From contig NZ_CP096980.1 in the NCBI RefSeq assembly GCF_002006355.2, forward strand, positions 2,542,001 to 2,606,000: 64,000 nt of DNA. The letters are read 5' to 3'. A program made the position numbers and the translations under genes. Positions 44,365-52,902 of the stretch are shown here, in pieces (positions within the stretch are counted from its first letter, which is position 1; each line of letters starts with the position of its first letter). Origin of the DNA: Clostridium felsineum DSM 794. Lineage in GTDB: Bacteria; Bacillota; Clostridia; Clostridiales; Clostridiaceae. Below the pieces are notes generated by a model. It was not told the origin of the DNA and did no database searches. It saw only the letters and a list, made by a program, of their open reading frames with translations.

Positions 44365-45792
44365 TCAACTTAAGTCTTCTCCATTACTACTAATTACTTT
44401 TCTATACCAATAAAAAGATTTTTTCTTACTACGTTTCATAGTACCCTTTCCATTATTATCTTTATCAACATATATAAAACCATATCTCTTGCTCATTTCT
44501 CCAGTACTGGAACTTACCAAATCAATACAACCCCATGCAGTATAGCCTAGAAGATCTACTCCATCTTCTTCTACTGCTTCTTTAAACGCTTTAATATGTT
44601 GTCGAATATATTCTATTCTATAGTCATCTTCAACATATCCATTTTCATCTGCTATATCCACAGCCCCTAATCCATTTTCCACTATAAATAGCGGTTTCTC
44701 ATAACGGTCATATAAAGCATTAAGTGTAATTCTAAGTCCAAGTGCATCAATTTGCCATCCCCACTCACTTGTTTTTAAGTATGGATTTTTTAATGTTGGA
44801 AATAAATTAGCAGCTGTTTTAGTATTTATTTCTGCATCAGCACTAGTTAATCTAGAACCATAATAACTAAAGGAAATAAAATCCACAGTATTATTCTTTA
44901 GAAGCTCTTCATCACCATCTTCTATTTTTAAGTTAATATTCATTCTTTCAAACATCTTTTTTGCATAATTCGGATATTTACCACGAGATTGAACATCTAT
45001 AAAGAAATAATGTTCTCTATCTCTTCCCATTGCTTTCCAAACATCTTTTGGATCACAACTGTAAGGATACGTACTAGCACCTGCTAGCATACATCCTATC
45101 TTAAATTCAGGATTTATTCTCCTTGCAATTTCAGTAGCTTTTGCACTGGCAACCAATTGATGATGTGCTCCTTGATATTTAATTTCTTCTTCATTTTCAC
45201 CTTCTTCAAACACCAATCCTGAACTGCCAAATGGTAGATGCAAAAGCATATTAATTTCATTGAAAGTAAGCCAATATTTTACTTTATTTTTATAACGAGT
45301 AAAAATCACCTTACATAGTTTTTCATAATGCTTTACCATAACTCGACTTCTCCATGAACCAATAGTATTTACTAGATGCATTGGTACATCAAAGTGAGTA
45401 ATTGTTACTAATGGTTCTATACCAAACTTTAAACATTCATCAAAAATATCATCATAAAATCTAAGGCCCTCTTCATTTGGTATCTCTTCATTCCCATTAG
45501 GAAAAATACGTGTCCATGCTATAGATAACCTAAAACATTTAAATCCCATTTCTGCAAATAGGGCTATGTCTTCTTTATAATTGTGATAAAAATCTACTGC
45601 TTCATGACTTGGATAGTAGTGTGCATTATCACACTGCTTAACCTTCATTTTTCCTTTCATTACAGCCACACGATCTTTACCATTTGGAATAACATCAATT
45701 GCAGACAATCCTTTATTTCCATCTAAATATCCACCTTCAAATTGGTTTGCAGCAGTTGCCCCTCCCCATAAAAAATCTTTTTTTAACGACAT
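44365..45792 (-). CDS. bglA: 6-phospho-beta-glucosidase (GH1)
   Basis: A 475-residue glycoside hydrolase family 1 enzyme. It cleaves phosphorylated beta-glucosides (cellobiose, arbutin or salicin type) after PTS uptake. Acid/base Glu-179 is in TFNEIN and nucleophile Glu-372 is in FIVENGLG. The phosphate-binding Ser/Lys/Tyr signature of the 6-phospho subgroup is visible as SSSTGEMSKRYGFIYVD near the C-terminus. It lies 24 bases downstream of the beta-glucoside PTS gene, so transport and hydrolysis are co-expressed. Confidence 0.95.
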   Translation of the reverse strand: MSLKKDFLWGGATAANQFEGGYLDGNKGLSAIDVIPNGKDRVAVMKGKMKVKQCDNAHYYPSHEAVDFYHNYKEDIALFAEMGFKCFRLSIAWTRIFPNGNEEIPNEEGLRFYDDIFDECLKFGIEPLVTITHFDVPMHLVNTIGSWRSRVMVKHYEKLCKVIFTRYKNKVKYWLTFNEINMLLHLPFGSSGLVFEEGENEEEIKYQGAHHQLVASAKATEIARRINPEFKIGCMLAGASTYPYSCDPKDVWKAMGRDREHYFFIDVQSRGKYPNYAKKMFERMNINLKIEDGDEELLKNNTVDFISFSYYGSRLTSADAEINTKTAANLFPTLKNPYLKTSEWGWQIDALGLRITLNALYDRYEKPLFIVENGLGAVDIADENGYVEDDYRIEYIRQHIKAFKEAVEEDGVDLLGYTAWGCIDLVSSSTGEMSKRYGFIYVDKDNNGKGTMKRSKKKSFYWYRKVISSNGEDLS

Positions 45793-45816
45793 TCTATTAA
45801 TTCCTCCTATAGATAA

Positions 45817-47679
45817 CTATTTATGCTTTAAAACTAAAATCTCATTTTCATAATCAATATCCTCATTATCTTTAATTCTAACCTCAGAGTAATTTGGGGT
45901 ATTTGTAATTATAATGGGAACTTGACTTATATACTCTTCCTCTTTTATTTTATCTAAATCGAAAGTTAATAATATCTGGCCTCTTTTTACTGCTTGTCCT
46001 TGCTCAACATAGGCTCTGAAATATTTACCCTCTAATTCCACAGTGTCTAATCCAATATGAATCAATAGTTCAACTCCATTATCCGATAATAATCCTATGG
46101 CATGTTTAGTAGGAAATAATGACACTACTGTTCCATCAAATGGTGCAACAACCTTTCCTTCGCTTGGTTCAATTGCAATACCTTTTCCCATTGCTTCTGA
46201 AGAAAATGCCTCATCTTCAACTTCACTTAACTTAACTAATTTTCCTTTCAAAGGACTTATAATAGTAGTATCTTTATTTTCAATTTTTGCTTCTGTTGTT
46301 TCTTCATTCTTTTCATATTTAAGACTTAAAACGTACGTTACCACCGCAGTTACAATAGCACTTATTGCTAATGAAATTAAAATATTATAAAAGAATTGCA
46401 TTGTATTATCGCCAATATAAAGTAATACTGCTGGTAAACCTGAAGAACCAGTGGCAAAACGATGTGTATGTGTTAATCCTGCATAAAGTCCTCCAAAACC
46501 TCCACCTATCATTGCTCCAACTAAAGGATATTTTTTAGGAAGATTTACTCCATATAATGCTGGTTCTGTAATTCCCATTAATCCAGTAATTCCAGATGAC
46601 GTTGCAATCTGCTTTGTTTTAGCATCTTTTGTTCTTAGACTTACTACAAAAGCAGCTGTACCTTGTGCTATATTAGAACAAACACAACCAGGTCCAAAAA
46701 TACTATCATATCCTAAATTAGCCATTTGCATAACCCCTAACGGTGCGACTCCATTATGTAGTCCAAAAATAACCATAACAGGTAGAAAGGCTCCGATTAA
46801 AACTGCTGGTGCCCAGCTTACATTTGTGTTTAAGAATGTAAAAAATACTGATAAATACTTTCCAATAATACTTCCAATAGGTCCAATAACTGATAATGCT
46901 AATGTTCCCATAATCAATAAAGTTAGCATTGGTAAAAACACCAATTTCACTGAATTAGGAATATATTTTTCAAGAAATTTTTCTACATGAGATTGTACAA
47001 GTACAACAAATATAATTGGTATTACACTTGCTGCATAGGTTGTAAGGGTAAACGGTATCACTCCAAATAACGTAACAGCTTCTTTCTTATTAACCAATTC
47101 CATCCAACTTGGGTGAAACATAATAGCTGCTACCGATGTAGCTAAAATTGGGTTACACTTTAACTTTTGTGCTTCCGTAAAAGCTAATAAAAATGGTAAG
47201 AAATAAAAAACTCCGTCTGCAAAAAAGTTTAAAATGTAATAGGTTTGTGATGTTTTTGATACTAATTTAAAAACAACTAATAATGCAAGTAAGGCTTTTA
47301 TCATACCTGCTCCAGACAATGCTGGGATTACTGGCTGGAAGGTTCCCGCAACAAAATCAATTACAACTTCAGGTATGCTCTTTTTTTCTGCTTTTTTATC
47401 TTTGTTTTTTTGCTCTTCCCCATCTTTTATGTCTAAATGTTTTTCAATCTCCTCAAAAACATACTTAACATGGGTTCCAACAACAATTTGAAAAACTCCT
47501 CCATTAATGATAACCTTGGCAACTCCAGCTAATGCCTCTAATGCCTTTTTATTTGCTATGCTCTCATTGTCTAGTTTAAATCTTAATCTTGTTTGACAAT
47601 GATATAAGTCATTAACATTCTGTGCTCCACCAACATACTCTAGTATCTTACTTGCTAACTTTTCGTATTGTTTGCTCAT
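45817..47679 (-). CDS. bglP: Beta-glucoside PTS transporter, EIIBCA
   Basis: A 620-residue phosphotransferase permease with fused domains: EIIB (residues 1-90, phosphorylated Cys-28 in CQTRLRF), EIIC (about 105-460, about ten membrane segments, with the GITEPALYGVNLP motif) and EIIA (about 475-610, active His in LLIHIGLDTV). It imports and phosphorylates a beta-glucoside. The BglF/BglP family often relies on a LicT-type antiterminator; none is here, and an RpiR-type regulator is encoded just upstream instead. Confidence 0.95.
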   Translation of the reverse strand: MSKQYEKLASKILEYVGGAQNVNDLYHCQTRLRFKLDNESIANKKALEALAGVAKVIINGGVFQIVVGTHVKYVFEEIEKHLDIKDGEEQKNKDKKAEKKSIPEVVIDFVAGTFQPVIPALSGAGMIKALLALLVVFKLVSKTSQTYYILNFFADGVFYFLPFLLAFTEAQKLKCNPILATSVAAIMFHPSWMELVNKKEAVTLFGVIPFTLTTYAASVIPIIFVVLVQSHVEKFLEKYIPNSVKLVFLPMLTLLIMGTLALSVIGPIGSIIGKYLSVFFTFLNTNVSWAPAVLIGAFLPVMVIFGLHNGVAPLGVMQMANLGYDSIFGPGCVCSNIAQGTAAFVVSLRTKDAKTKQIATSSGITGLMGITEPALYGVNLPKKYPLVGAMIGGGFGGLYAGLTHTHRFATGSSGLPAVLLYIGDNTMQFFYNILISLAISAIVTAVVTYVLSLKYEKNEETTEAKIENKDTTIISPLKGKLVKLSEVEDEAFSSEAMGKGIAIEPSEGKVVAPFDGTVVSLFPTKHAIGLLSDNGVELLIHIGLDTVELEGKYFRAYVEQGQAVKRGQILLTFDLDKIKEEEYISQVPIIITNTPNYSEVRIKDNEDIDYENEILVLKHK

Positions 47680-47780
47680 ACAATCTCCTCCAAAATTATT
47701 ATTATCTATAGATTAAAACCTTTACATTTTTGATTCTAATGCACATTATTATTCTGTTCAATACCTATAGCCCACTTAGG

Positions 47781-47839
47781 AATTTTCCTTCAATAATACT
47801 TACTAAATATAAAAAAAACTGAATTTTTCCTTCAATAAT
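47781..47839 (-). promoter_or_regulatory. Direct repeat upstream of the bgl operon
   Basis: TTTTCCTTCAATAAT occurs at 47783-47797 and again at 47825-47839 with further matching flanks, a spacing of 42 bp (four helical turns). It lies 104-160 bases before the PTS start, between the PTS gene and the RpiR gene, and is a plausible RpiR operator pair. Confidence 0.4.
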
Positions 47840-47865
47840 GTTGAAATTATATCCATATATGTTAG

Positions 47866-47910
47866 CAAAAAAATACCCCAAAACAAAACTTATTCTAGTT
47901 TCATTTTGGG
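47866..47910 (-). terminator. Rho-independent terminator of the RpiR regulator gene
   Basis: A 14-bp stem with two wobble pairs (47877-47890 with 47897-47910) followed by GTA and seven T residues on the minus strand. It separates the regulator from the bgl operon. Confidence 0.85.
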
Positions 47911-47937
47911 TTCAGTATATAAAAAATTATATTTTTA

Positions 47938-48801
47938 TTAAGATAAATTAAAATTTACTCTCAAAAATTCATCTTTAGTTCTATTATCTATAATATTTAC
48001 ATTTTTATCATAATTTGAAATAAAAATCAACGAGAATATAGCATCCAATATAAATTGCATTGAAGTCCTAGAAGAAAAAGTTCCAACTTTAGAATATGAT
48101 TCATACACACTAGCATAAATTATTTCATCAGCATACTTACAGAGTGGTCCATCACTTGGCCCCGTTATAAGTATTATAGGAATATTTCGATTATGTAGTA
48201 TCTGTGCTATTCTTAATTGATCATTTTGACGTCCATAATAAGAAACAAACATAGCCAAAGAACCGCTTTCCTGAGAAATACTTCTAATATGTGAAAATCC
48301 GGACATACTATCAAGATGTGCATTCATGCCAAGTCTTAAAATTTTAGAATAAAAATCAGCTGCTATAAGATGTGAAGAACCTGTTCCTAAAATAGAAAGA
48401 TCATTATATTTACATATCATTTGAGCTACTTTATCTATCTTCTCAATGTCCATATTATTATAAGTATCTGTTAATGCTTGATAATTCAAATTTAGAAGCT
48501 TACTAATCGCATCTTTATTTGTATCAGATTTCTTAAAAGGGATGTCTTCTCTAATTCTTTCATCTGTAACATTGAAGGAATTTATTTCTGTTGCTAATTG
48601 TACTTTAAACTCTTTATATCCTTTAAGTCCTAGCTTCTGACAAAGACGGATAATGCTAGCTGTACTTGTATAAGTGGCTCCTGCTAATTCATCTGCTGTC
48701 ATGTGAAGTACATTCTTAAAGTTTATTGTAATATAATTAATAATATCTAACTCCAAACTTGTAAATCTTTTTTTATCTTTCAATTGATTTAAAATTTGCA
48801 T
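47938..48801 (-). CDS. MurR/RpiR-family transcriptional regulator
   Basis: A 287-residue regulator with an N-terminal HTH_6 domain (residues 1-77: LHMTADELAGATYTSTASII, RLCQKLGLKGYKEFK) and a C-terminal SIS sugar-phosphate-binding domain (about 110-260: LSILGTGSSHLIAADF; IPIILITGPSDGPL). The family senses phosphosugars. Its place directly upstream of the bglP-bglA pair, in the same direction, points to control of that operon. The start is preceded by GGGAGG. Confidence 0.92.
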   Translation of the reverse strand: MQILNQLKDKKRFTSLELDIINYITINFKNVLHMTADELAGATYTSTASIIRLCQKLGLKGYKEFKVQLATEINSFNVTDERIREDIPFKKSDTNKDAISKLLNLNYQALTDTYNNMDIEKIDKVAQMICKYNDLSILGTGSSHLIAADFYSKILRLGMNAHLDSMSGFSHIRSISQESGSLAMFVSYYGRQNDQLRIAQILHNRNIPIILITGPSDGPLCKYADEIIYASVYESYSKVGTFSSRTSMQFILDAIFSLIFISNYDKNVNIIDNRTKDEFLRVNFNLS

Positions 48802-48984
48802 ATTTTATAGCCTCCCTTTTGTGCAATTCAATATATGAAATTAATTGTATTCGAAGAAAACCTTTACACGTTTTATCTATGATTAATTTCTAATATATTT
48901 AATATCTATATCATATCTTAATAATTTATGCAATTAGAAAATTAGATTTTCTTTATAACTGTACCTTAAAAACTATTCCTTTAT

Positions 48985-49036
48985 AATAATAAAAAATCAC
49001 TGAATCTCAGTTTCGATGAAATGATATTCAGTGATT
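48985..49036 (-). terminator. Rho-independent terminator after the yqhD-like pseudogene
   Basis: A perfect 11-bp stem (48995-49005 with 49026-49036) with a T-run on the minus strand. It is intact although the gene it once ended is broken. Confidence 0.85.
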
Positions 49037-49056
49037 ATAATTATTTTTAAATTTAG

Positions 49057-50072
49057 TTAATATATATAGAGCCTTTCAATAATTTCTTTACTTATGTCTA
49101 TTGTAAGATCTCATGTTTCTGAAAGTGCTGTCATTCCATGAGCTGATAAATGAGTCTTTACACCAAGACTTTCAAAGAATTCTTTAGTCTTTTTAATTGC
49201 AATTTCTACTTTTTCTTCTTCACTACCACTATTAATATTCCATACACATTCTGCATATTGAACAAGCTTAGCATGCTTTTTATCAAGTCTTACATCTAAT
49301 AATGCTGGTAATATAATCACTAAAGTTTGACATAGTAGCACTCCAAACATGGTTTGCACGTACATCATAGTTTTCAAATTCATTAACTGTAGTCTCCCCT
49401 ACTTCTATAAGCGTTTGTAAAATACCTTCTTCCATTCTATCTTGTACCCTAGCATCTACAGGATAAGTTAAATATTGCTCAGCCACATGTACAAATGCAT
49501 CAACTACACCATTTGCAACTTGAGTTTTAGGGAGCGTAAATGTAATAGTAGGCTCTACTAATGAAAACTTAGGATAAGCTAATACACTAGCCATAACATA
49601 TTTTACATGTTCATGTGTTATTACCGATGAACAGTTCATTTCAGAACCAGTAGCTGGTAATGTTAAAACGTTACCAAATGGAACTACATCTACCGGAACT
49701 GGTGACATACGATATTTTGGCAAATCTATAGCATCTTCTTCATAATATGAAGCAAGTGATATTAATTTAGTTTCATCTATTACTGAACCACCTCCAACAG
49801 CAAGTATGAAATCAATATTTTCTTTTTTAACAACTGCTGCTGCTTTCATCAATGTTTCATAATGTAGATTTGGTTCTATTCCTCCAAATCCGTAAACTTT
49901 TCTTTAAGTACAGCTTTAATTCTGTCTATAAGGCCACCTCTTTTCTTTTAGCACTTCCACCACCATAAGTGATTAAAGCGGATGCCTCCTTAGAAATAAC
50001 ATTATCTAAACTATCAAGTCTATCTTTTCAAAATATAATATGTGTTGGATTGCATAAATCAAAATTAAACAT
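49057..50072 (-). pseudogene. YqhD-type iron-containing alcohol/aldehyde dehydrogenase, broken
   Basis: Read from an ATG at 50072 (ribosome site GGAGTG): MFNFDLCNPTHIIF, stop, then DRLDSLDNVISKEASALITY and GGGSAKRKEVAL, stop. After a frameshift come GGIEPNLHYETLMKAAAVV, LAVGGGSVIDETKLIS, LTLPATGSEMNCSSVI and QVANGVVDAFVHVAEQYL. A deletion of about 30 residues follows SATM, removing the GHELTA-type metal-ligand region. The protein resumes as VIILPALLDVRLDKKHAKLV, reaches a TGA after HGMTALSET, and continues DLTIDISKEIIERLYIY. The intact relative would be a Zn/Fe-dependent NADPH aldehyde reductase. At least three nonsense changes or frameshifts and one deletion are seen. Confidence 0.9.
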
Positions 50073-50093
50073 AATATTATCACTCCTATTAAT

Positions 50094-50279
50094 TTATTTT
50101 CTATCAGATAAAAGTTGACCACCAGATCCTATGTTTTCTGTTGAAATTTCTTTTAAAAAAACGATAATTGCCTCTTTAGGTACACTCATAATATTTGATG
50201 CCTCTAAAGTAAGATTCTTTACTAATTCACGTTTTTGCTCCTTATTTAATTTTCCTGCCTCTACTGTTATAACTGGCAT
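50094..50279 (-). CDS. 4-oxalocrotonate tautomerase family protein
   Basis: A 61-residue tautomerase. Catalytic Pro follows the initiator Met (MPVITVEAGKLNKEQKREL), and the short beta-alpha-beta fold of the 4-OT family is evident. Substrate is unknown; physiological roles of such clostridial proteins are not settled. It lies between a MerR-type promoter and the yqhD-like pseudogene, so the two were one operon. A close paralog at 55556 sits in a second operon with the same promoter type. Confidence 0.88.
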   Translation of the reverse strand: MPVITVEAGKLNKEQKRELVKNLTLEASNIMSVPKEAIIVFLKEISTENIGSGGQLLSDRK

Positions 50280-50321
50280 AATTTTATTCCCCTTTTCTAT
50301 TTTATATTTGCTTATGAGCTA

Positions 50322-50352
50322 ACTATAACCCCTTAAGTCAGGTTAAGGTCAA
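50322..50352 (-). promoter_or_regulatory. MerR-type promoter 1 (19-bp spacer), tautomerase-yqhD
   Basis: On the minus strand TTGACC (50352-50347), exactly 19 bases, TATAGT (50327-50322). The spacer holds the dyad CTTAACCTGACTTAAGG. It lies about 43 bases before the tautomerase start. Confidence 0.7.
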
Positions 50353-50436
50353 GCACTTCTTTTAAAAATTTTATTTTAAAAATAAAAACCCCTTTGCTTA
50401 AGTGTATTTTATTAACCCAGCAAAAGAGTTTCCCTT

Positions 50437-50841
50437 TTATTTATTTTGCTTACTCTTTTTCCACTCAGCTATTAATTCATCTGTAATAGGTTGACACTTT
50501 TTATCATAAGTATCAATTTTGTAATTAATAACATCCATAGTATCTTGTATATCTTTCATTTTCTTCTCTAAGTTTGCTTTTGTTTCAAGTAATATATCCA
50601 ATCTTGCATCCTTTGTTGACTCTCCTTCAATTGCGAGTTGAATATACTCGTGTATAGCTTCTAGTTGAACTCCTGCCTTTTTAAATCTCATAGCAAACTC
50701 AATCCAATGAATAGACATCTCATCATAGTTTCTAATTCCAGATTCCGTTCTAGGTACTTTAGGAATTAAACCTATCCTTTCATAATATCTTAGATTATCT
50801 ACAGATATTCCCGTTTTTTGAGCAACCTCTTTTATTGTCAT
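50437..50841 (-). CDS. MerR-family regulator (AdhR-like)
   Basis: A 134-residue MerR protein. The N-terminal winged helix has IKEVAQKTGISVDNLRYYER and IGLIPKVPRTESGIRNYDE; the C-terminal part is the long dimerisation coiled coil (about 80-120). It lacks the metal-binding Cys pattern of MerR/CueR and resembles the aldehyde-responsive AdhR/YfmP group, where one conserved Cys is found; here Cys-121 is the only cysteine in the C-terminal region. A 19-bp-spacer promoter lies upstream of its own gene, suggesting autoregulation. Confidence 0.9.
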   Translation of the reverse strand: MTIKEVAQKTGISVDNLRYYERIGLIPKVPRTESGIRNYDEMSIHWIEFAMRFKKAGVQLEAIHEYIQLAIEGESTKDARLDILLETKANLEKKMKDIQDTMDVINYKIDTYDKKCQPITDELIAEWKKSKQNK

Positions 50842-50876
50842 TCTATTCCTCCTCTTAATAATTTTTTTACATATAT

Positions 50877-50907
50877 TTTATATCATCTAAAGTTAACTTA
50901 AGGTCAA
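50877..50907 (-). promoter_or_regulatory. MerR-type promoter 2 (19-bp spacer), merR gene 50437
   Basis: On the minus strand TTGACC (50907-50902), 19 bases, TATAAA (50882-50877). The dyad is CTTAAGTTAACTTTAG. It lies about 36 bases before the MerR start codon. Confidence 0.7.
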
Positions 50908-50922
50908 GCACTATTTTAAAAT

Positions 50923-51282
50923 TTAATTATTTTTTTCACTATGATTTTTTATATAACCAACATATTCATCACCCCATTCAAGCATGGTAGCAGTAACTTT
51001 TAAAAATCTTCTTCCTATTTCAGTTAATGAATATTCTACTTTAGGCGGTACCTCTCTATATATTTCCCTATGAATGATACCATCCTTTTCAAGTTCTCTT
51101 AATTGTTGTGTTAATGTGCTTTGTCTAATATCTGGTAAGGCTCTTTGTAATTCACCAAATCTTTTTACTTCATTTCGCAAATTATAGATAATTAAAAGCT
51201 TCCATTTACCAGCTACTATACTTTGTACTACAGCCATAGGACATTTGTTGCTTAGTTTTAATAATTCTTCTTTTCTCTCCAT
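50923..51282 (-). CDS. HxlR-family transcriptional regulator
   Basis: A 119-residue winged-helix regulator of the HxlR/DUF24 class. The family signature is KCPMAVVQSIVAGKWKLLII with a conserved N-terminal Cys (Cys-14), followed by FGELQRALPDIRQSTLTQQL and the wing EVPPKVEYSLTEIGR. Members with this single Cys sense electrophiles or aldehydes by thiol modification (for example HypR, YodB). It is divergent from a nitroreductase gene, its likely target, with an inverted repeat between them. Confidence 0.93.
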   Translation of the reverse strand: MERKEELLKLSNKCPMAVVQSIVAGKWKLLIIYNLRNEVKRFGELQRALPDIRQSTLTQQLRELEKDGIIHREIYREVPPKVEYSLTEIGRRFLKVTATMLEWGDEYVGYIKNHSEKNN

Positions 51283-51299
51283 CCTTTATTTCCTCCCAA

Positions 51300-51319
51300 T
51301 AGTACGTTTTTATGTACTA
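51300..51319. promoter_or_regulatory. Inverted repeat in the HxlR-nitroreductase intergenic region
   Basis: TAGTACGTTTTTATGTACTA: the arms TAGTAC and GTACTA match, and the site starts 18 bases upstream of the HxlR start. A further GTACT half-site lies at about 51336-51340. DUF24-type regulators bind GTAC-containing palindromes, so this is a plausible operator. Confidence 0.55.
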
Positions 51320-51441
51320 TATACATAAAAAAAGAGTACTTGTATTAAACGTATTACAGTAATAGTATTATAACAAATCATATTATAAAAATAAATGTTT
51401 ATAATAATATAAACTGATTAATTTAGAATGGAGAAATTAAA

Positions 51442-51981
51442 ATGAATGAGACATTAAATAATATTTTAAGTAGAAGAAGTATAAGGAAATTCAAGCAAGA
51501 ACAAATTAAGGATGAAGAGTTACAAGCAATTATTGAGGCTGCTAAGTATGCTCCAAGTGCTATGAATCAACAATCTTGGCATTTTACCGTAGTACAAAAC
51601 AAAGAGGTTTTATCAAAGATAGTTGATTCTATTAAATTATCTTATAAAAACTTAGGAGAACCCAAACCAGAAAACTTTAATCCATTTTATGATTCACCAA
51701 CTCTTATTATTGTAACTGGGGATGAAAAGGCAATAGCACCTCAAAATGACGGAAGCTTAGCCATTGGAAATATTTTATTAGCAGCACATTCCTTAGGAAT
51801 AGGTTCTTGCTGGATTCATATATTAAATTTTATCTTTAATAAAGATGAATTTAAAGATTTAAAGAAAGAATTAGGAATACCAGAAGGTTATGTTTCTGTA
51901 GCCGCTGTAGCTTTGGGCTATAAAGATATGGAAGGAAAAGCCGCACCAAGAAAAGAAGGAACCGTAAATATTATTAAATAA
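51442..51981 (+). CDS. Nitroreductase family protein
   Basis: A 179-residue FMN-dependent NAD(P)H oxidoreductase. It begins with the family motif LSRRSIRKFKQEQI, followed by EAAKYAPSAMNQQSWHF, and ends with AAVALGYKDMEGK. Related enzymes reduce nitroaromatics, quinones or enones. It is divergently transcribed from an HxlR regulator and is followed by a VOC-family gene 28 bases later, forming a small operon. Confidence 0.92.
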   Translation: MNETLNNILSRRSIRKFKQEQIKDEELQAIIEAAKYAPSAMNQQSWHFTVVQNKEVLSKIVDSIKLSYKNLGEPKPENFNPFYDSPTLIIVTGDEKAIAPQNDGSLAIGNILLAAHSLGIGSCWIHILNFIFNKDEFKDLKKELGIPEGYVSVAAVALGYKDMEGKAAPRKEGTVNIIK

Positions 51982-52009
51982 TTAAAGTATGGAAAGGTAA
52001 TAGGTTATT

Positions 52010-52375
52010 ATGAATTTTTGTTGGATAACATTAACCGTGAAAAACATGGAAGAATCTTTAAAGTTTTATCATGATATAATTGGTTTAAAAATTGCAGAAA
52101 GATTTAATGTAGGCAGTGATAGGGAAATTGTTATGCTTGGTAATGCTGACGGTACAAAGATAGAATTGGTATGCAATAAAACTGAAAGTATTTCAGCCAA
52201 AGCTGAAGGACTTTCTATTGGCTTTCAAGTTAAATCACTTGATTATGCTATGAAACTTTTAAAAGATAATAACATTCCTATTAAAAGAGGTCCTATTTCA
52301 CCAGTACCATCATCTAAGTTCTTCTTTGTAGATGATCCTAATGGTATAGAAATTCAAATAGTTCAAAACAATTGA
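52010..52375 (+). CDS. VOC-family (glyoxalase/bleomycin resistance-like) protein
   Basis: A 121-residue protein with the paired beta-alpha-beta-beta-beta fold of the vicinal oxygen chelate superfamily: MEESLKFYHDIIGLKIAERF at the start and FFVDDPNGIEIQIVQ at the end. Metal ligands typical of glyoxalase I (His/Gln and Glu positions) are only partly evident, so the activity is uncertain. It is in an operon with the nitroreductase and ends at a strong terminator. Confidence 0.88.
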   Translation: MNFCWITLTVKNMEESLKFYHDIIGLKIAERFNVGSDREIVMLGNADGTKIELVCNKTESISAKAEGLSIGFQVKSLDYAMKLLKDNNIPIKRGPISPVPSSKFFFVDDPNGIEIQIVQNN

Positions 52376-52389
52376 ATATACGTTACCTT

Positions 52390-52440
52390 AAAAAACTCTA
52401 ATCTGCAATAAGCAATGCTTTTACAGATTAGAGTTTTTTA
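52390..52440. terminator. Bidirectional terminator after the VOC gene
   Basis: A perfect 16-bp stem, AAAAAACTCTAATCTG with CAGATTAGAGTTTTTT (52390-52405 and 52424-52439). Both strands end in a T-run. Confidence 0.9.
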
Positions 52441-52528
52441 TAAATTAAGGTTAATTTCATTTATTTTATGGACTCAAATATGGAAAACGCTGTAATTTAA
52501 TATTAGATATCTTTGTTAAATACCAACT

Positions 52529-52696
52529 TTAAGTAGCTAAAAATAAAATTGGCCCTCCTGCTAACAAAAAACTAAGGACCAAGGATGAATGATTAAAGGG
52601 ATACATAATTATTTGCCCATTTGCTACTGAAATAACAATAAATAGAAAAAGCCTACATCTTTCAATTAAGTGATGATCATCAAATTTTACAGCCTC
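52529..52696 (-). pseudogene. Remnant resembling the low-temperature-requirement (LtrA) membrane protein
   Basis: Within the 527-base gap, the minus strand has an open 55-codon stretch ending at TAA 52529. It reads EAVKFDDHHLIERCRLFLFI, then VISVANGQIIMYPFNHSSLV and LSFLLAGGPILFLAT. HLIER followed by a hydrophobic helix, and a final LAGGPxLFL helix, resemble two non-adjacent parts of LtrA-type proteins, as if the middle were deleted. No start codon or ribosome site was found. The match is from memory and tentative. The rest of the gap has only the terminator and the promoter listed separately. Confidence 0.4.
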
Positions 52697-52830
52697 AGAA
52701 AAAAGTCTGTTTTTTAGTATTAGCTATGCAAACAACGTACCTAGAAGATCAATGGCCGATTTTTCCACCTATTCGTTTCTTACATTAGAATTATATGAAG
52801 CTCAGTTTACAATCTTTAATTCATATGTTA

Positions 52831-52866
52831 ATCTTATACTATTATCCTCATGTTACTAGAGGTCAA
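52831..52866 (-). promoter_or_regulatory. MerR-type promoter 5 (19-bp spacer), facing the LtrA-like remnant
   Basis: On the minus strand TTGACC (52866-52861), 19 bases, TAGTAT (52841-52836). The dyad is CCTCTAGTAACATGAGG. It is divergent from the MerR gene at 52903 and points to a region without an intact gene. Confidence 0.6.
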
Positions 52867-52902
52867 TATTTTATAAAAATAATTTAGTTTGGGGGATTGC
52901 GT

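Noticed and set aside
49111..49852. Two separate small dehydrogenase genes
   Set aside because: Both frames are parts of one YqhD-type protein separated by a frameshift and deletion, so they are merged into one pseudogene.
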